Notes under the pieces: model-generated
Told to the model about the DNA's origin: nothing
The model's input: only the letters and a program-made list of their open reading frames with translations
The model's database searches: none
Assembly: GCA_016801885.1 (NCBI GenBank)
Contig: CM028893.1
Span: 6,895,950 to 6,959,949, forward strand
From: Toxotes chatareus
Lineage: Eukaryota > Chordata > Actinopteri > Toxotidae
DNA: 64,000 nt
Direction of reading: 5' to 3'
In this document: positions 60,876 to 64,000 of the stretch, one piece after another
Numbering within the stretch: position 1 is the first letter of the stretch
How the letters are laid out: every line of letters begins with the position of its first letter
Made by a program: the position numbers and the translations under genes

Positions 60876-60899
60876 TACACACAAACACACACACACACT
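60876..60899 (+). repeat. Interrupted (CA)n microsatellite
   Basis: Short CA repeat with one AAA interruption. Confidence 0.85.
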
Positions 60900-62169
60900 G
60901 TTTTATGGGCTTGGTATAAACTACACTGCATCTTTATGGGATTGTTTTCTTTGTTGGGTCATACATCCATCATCGAAGTTGAATCGGTGGAAGCGTTCCG
61001 CAGTTTTTCATTATTTCAGAGGATGCCATTTAAGATCCTGTCCATTTAATTTAATTGTCAACATCCACTGTGGAAATAAATCTGATTATTAATCAAGCAA
61101 GCAGTAGGATTTAAAAAATGAAAACGTGGAAACAATGACTTGGTTACAGGTAGTTAAGTGTGAGATGTTTTTGCAAGGAGCTCCCCTGCAAGCTATAATT
61201 GTTCATCCACATACCAGTCCTTTTAAAGGACAACAATCAACTGGCCCAATTACCCTTTGGCTAGTTTCCATGATGTCTATTTAGAGCAGTGGCATGATTG
61301 ACTTAACCTTTGCCTGAGCGTCCTAAGTTATTGGTCCCTCTGGTGTCTTTTAAGGGAAAAAAATAAGTGCACAGCGGAGGAGCTTATTGAAAGTGAGAGG
61401 ACTCGGTCTGTCAATTTGAGTCAGGAAAGCAAGGACAAGTATCACTCAAGTAATCAATTTTGATGAAAACATCACAGATAATAAATTCTGATAGAAGGAG
61501 GATGACAAATGCTTCTGAGCCAAGGATGTGATGCGGATGATTGCAGTGCTTAAAGGGTCTCTGTGGAAGAGGGTCTTAAAAATGTATTTTATTATGAGCT
61601 CTCCTCTATAGCAGTGCAGGGATGCATTATAATATACAGTATCTCTGAAGCACCAGCTTGTGATATTCTCATATGGTATTAAATGTGAATGTGCTTTTTG
61701 AGTTTTGTGGTATGCATTCATTCAAATGTCACACAGCAGTGTGCACATTGTTAGTCTTATTGAAATAAAACAATGCATAGTTAAGCTTAAGTGTTGTTAT
61801 AAAAGGAAAAAAAATAAAATCTTTCATAAACCAACTATCTCTAGAGCTTTGAAGCTGCACATGTGGTATTTATTTTCAATCAAGGCTACACACCAAGTAT
61901 GCTCATTCAGCATGTTCATGACTTTAATTAGCCAACAAAATGAATAATCATGTTGCTGTATGAATCCACTAACAATATTTTCCATAATTAAGGCAAGGAC
62001 ATAGGTTCTCATGCATAATGCATTAGTTCCTTACTAACAGTATAGCTATTTATGAATTCATTGCCTTTTTTTTCCAGATGGACTGAATGGATTAGATTTT
62101 ATCGTTGCCTCTAATTTCCACAGCTGAAAAAAATGTTTGAATGTTTCTTTTGTGAAGTCTGCATACCGT

Positions 62170-62209
62170 CTTTTTGTTTTTTTGTTTTTGTTTTTCTTTT
62201 TTTTTTTTT
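62170..62209 (+). repeat. T-rich low-complexity tract
   Basis: Runs of 5-11 T separated by single G or C. On the minus strand it looks like a degenerate poly-A tail, but no retroposon body is recognisable beside it. Confidence 0.8.
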
Positions 62210-63616
62210 GGTCCCTTTGTTTCTAACTCTACCCAAACTCTGAGTGCATTCATTTCTTCTACTGTTTGAAGATAACATTTCTGTTGGAAGGAAAGTGGTG
62301 GGAATAGCCAGTGAACTTCAGCTGGGTGCACAAATGTAAGAAGAACTGGGACAGAAAGTGCTGATTTGTTCCTATAGTGAACCAATCTCATTACCACTGA
62401 CTTCTCTAGTATATTGAAACCATTTGCTGCTCAGGGATAGGTTTTAATTTGCACTGAGTCTGATAAAATCATACATCATCAGCTGTGAAGCCAGGAAGAA
62501 TGACAAAAGTCCCAGCACATGAAATAATAATCCTTCTATATAAAGAGAGATGATCAACTAACAAGTAGTGGATGCACAAAAAAAAAACTTCATAAACGTC
62601 GCTTGGCTTGTTTTAGTGAAATTGTCCTCTTTATTACAATAGCCAGTAAAAGCCTAATTGTCTCATAATTTATGAGGTAGGTAAAAAGGTAAGCAGCCCT
62701 CTGAGCCAGTTGTGTTCATTTTTGGTAATTCATTTTTTTCCACACAGATGCCACATTTCCTCAGTTTGGATATCTTTGGATCCAAAAGGGTTGTTTTGGG
62801 ATCTCAAACTGTTTATGTGAAATACAAACAGTGAATATCTTGTCATAATAAAATCTGTAAATACACTAATGCACTTTTCTGAGTGACTGGTAGCATTAGT
62901 GTGACTTTCCTGTCAGTGACTGGAATATGGATGACTCAGTTGGAAGTGAGTCATAAAGACTCGCTCTCCTTCAGATATCTTTTTTTTTTTTTTTGCCCTG
63001 AAAGCTCTAAATTTTGAGGCTGAAGTGTGCTAAACCTTCTTGTCTTGTTCCACCTTATAATCTTTAAATGATTGGAGTAGAAAGGGCAGAGAACCTTTCC
63101 CTCCAATGCAGAGCAAGGTTTTCTTAGAGACAGACTATCATTGAAACACTTCACAGTGACAAATGATTGCAATTAAAAGCATAGACTGCTTTTTTTCCCC
63201 CCAGATTCCAATAAATGCCTCAGCCCTCTGATGGTGTGTCATTATGGCCGGTGTACGAGCATGCTCCATCTCATAAAGAACTTTGGCATCCAGTCCCTGT
63301 CGCACCAGTCAGTTCAGTCATTAACACTCAGCTCAGAACAGCAAAGGACAGCTTTTTATTTGATGTCCATCTTAAGGCTGAAAAATTAGTTTCTGGACGT
63401 GGAGACACTAATATTTGTTATACTTAAATTGGGTTATTTAAACTGATTAGAACCACTGAAAGTGCACAAGGCAACACACAAACTGTAGCTAATTACACTA
63501 ATGGCAGAAAGCAATGGTTAATGCCAGTAAAGTGCCGTGGTAGTTTGTGCTGCTTTGCTTTCTGTCTTGTGATAGCTAACCCAGTGCTCCACACTAATGT
63601 TTTCCACTAGCAGTAC

Positions 63617-63649
63617 TGGTGCTCCCTGCTGAAAATTTTAGGAGCACCA
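63617..63649. repeat. Short hairpin TGGTGCTCC / GGAGCACCA
   Basis: Perfect 9-bp arms (63617-63625 and 63641-63649) with a 15-base loop. Possibly the edge of an old interspersed repeat; no family assigned. Confidence 0.5.
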
Positions 63650-64000
63650 CTTACAACAACATGCAACCCAAAACATTCTTCTTTTTTTGTATAATAATAA
63701 CATAGAAACATAATGTTTCATGGCCTGATACTGTAATTAGACGCACCAAGGACAGATAGGTAGGATCCTTTGTCTTTCCACTGGTCCTCACTTTCAATGA
63801 ATCTGCAGTGAACTGTGCACATGCTGTGTTGTTGCTGTCAGACAGATTCACTTGAATTGTGAGACTTACTTGGCAGCTCTTCTTTCACAGTGTGATAGAC
63901 TGTATTGAATCTTGTCCTTTCAGGCCAATAGATAGACCAGTAGATTCCTGCTTTCAAATTGCTGTGCACAGAGGCACTGCAGTTCCATCAAGTGTTTCAT

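Larger units (their letters stand above)
56889..64000 (+). other. kcnip4: kcnip4 intron, running off the window
   Basis: No exon is recognised. The exon expected next in the gene, starting the conserved core (in mammals SVEDELEMATVRHRP...), was looked for and not found, so this intron continues past the end. Contents: a p53-family-like site (57972-57991), (CA)10 (59644-59663), (TA)n(CA)n (60052-60126), telomere-like TTTAGG repeats (60194-60217), (CA)n (60876-60899), a T-rich tract (62170-62209) and a short hairpin (63617-63649). Confidence 0.75.

Noticed and set aside
62060..62120. Acceptor-like TTTTTTTTCCAG at about 62078, and similar ones near 62747 and 63204
   Set aside because: The sequence after each does not encode the conserved KChIP core, and stops appear quickly in all frames. 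Pyrimidine-AG combinations are frequent in this AT-rich intron.
1..64000. CRISPR arrays, tRNA, rRNA, operon or viral genes
   Set aside because: No regularly spaced repeats, cloverleaf-like sequences, ribosomal motifs or viral coding frames were seen. The sequence is vertebrate intron-type DNA.

Overview
The window looks like vertebrate, most likely teleost fish, nuclear DNA. It is AT-rich, dominated by intronic sequence, dense in (CA)n and (TA)n microsatellites, and carries decayed interspersed repeats of fish type. There is no bacterial-style gene packing and no long ORF. The species cannot be determined from this sequence.

The only protein-coding content I can support is the 5' part of one gene on the + strand, kcnip4 (Kv channel-interacting protein 4, KChIP4). 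It is present as four alternative first coding exons: 5138-5222 (MSCRKRC... type), 36017-36074 (MGAL... type, resembling a KChIP1 N-terminus), 43857-43956 (the KChIP4a 'KIS' N-terminus, MNLEGLEMIAV...), and 56777-56888 (MLSAIWETEGLQTV..., a second hydrophobic N-terminus). Each ends in a good GT donor (gtaagg, gtaggc, gtaagg, gtaaga), and each leaves exactly one base of an incomplete codon (phase 1). They can therefore all splice interchangeably to the same downstream exon, which begins the conserved EF-hand core. That core is not in the window and must lie beyond base 64000.

Layout: 1-4400 is upstream intergenic or intronic DNA with an AT palindrome and a LINE relic. 4420-5222 is promoter, 5' UTR and first exon 1. 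5223-35600 is intron. 35640-36074 is a TATA-box promoter and first exon 2. 36075-43480 is intron. 43490-43956 is a pyrimidine tract, 5' leader and KChIP4a exon. 43957-56100 is intron. 56150-56888 is a pyrimidine-rich then GC-rich leader and the fourth exon. 56889-64000 is intron running off the window.

Together this is a promoter/N-terminus selector. One EF-hand calcium sensor core for Kv4 A-type potassium channels is given different N-terminal tails (basic cysteine-containing, KChIP1-like, or membrane-inserting KIS type) by choice of promoter. From family knowledge these tails set Kv4 surface trafficking and inactivation rate. Leader features (uORFs, one overlapping the start codon) suggest the choice may also be tuned at translation. 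Assignments rest on recognising family sequences by eye; no database search was run.
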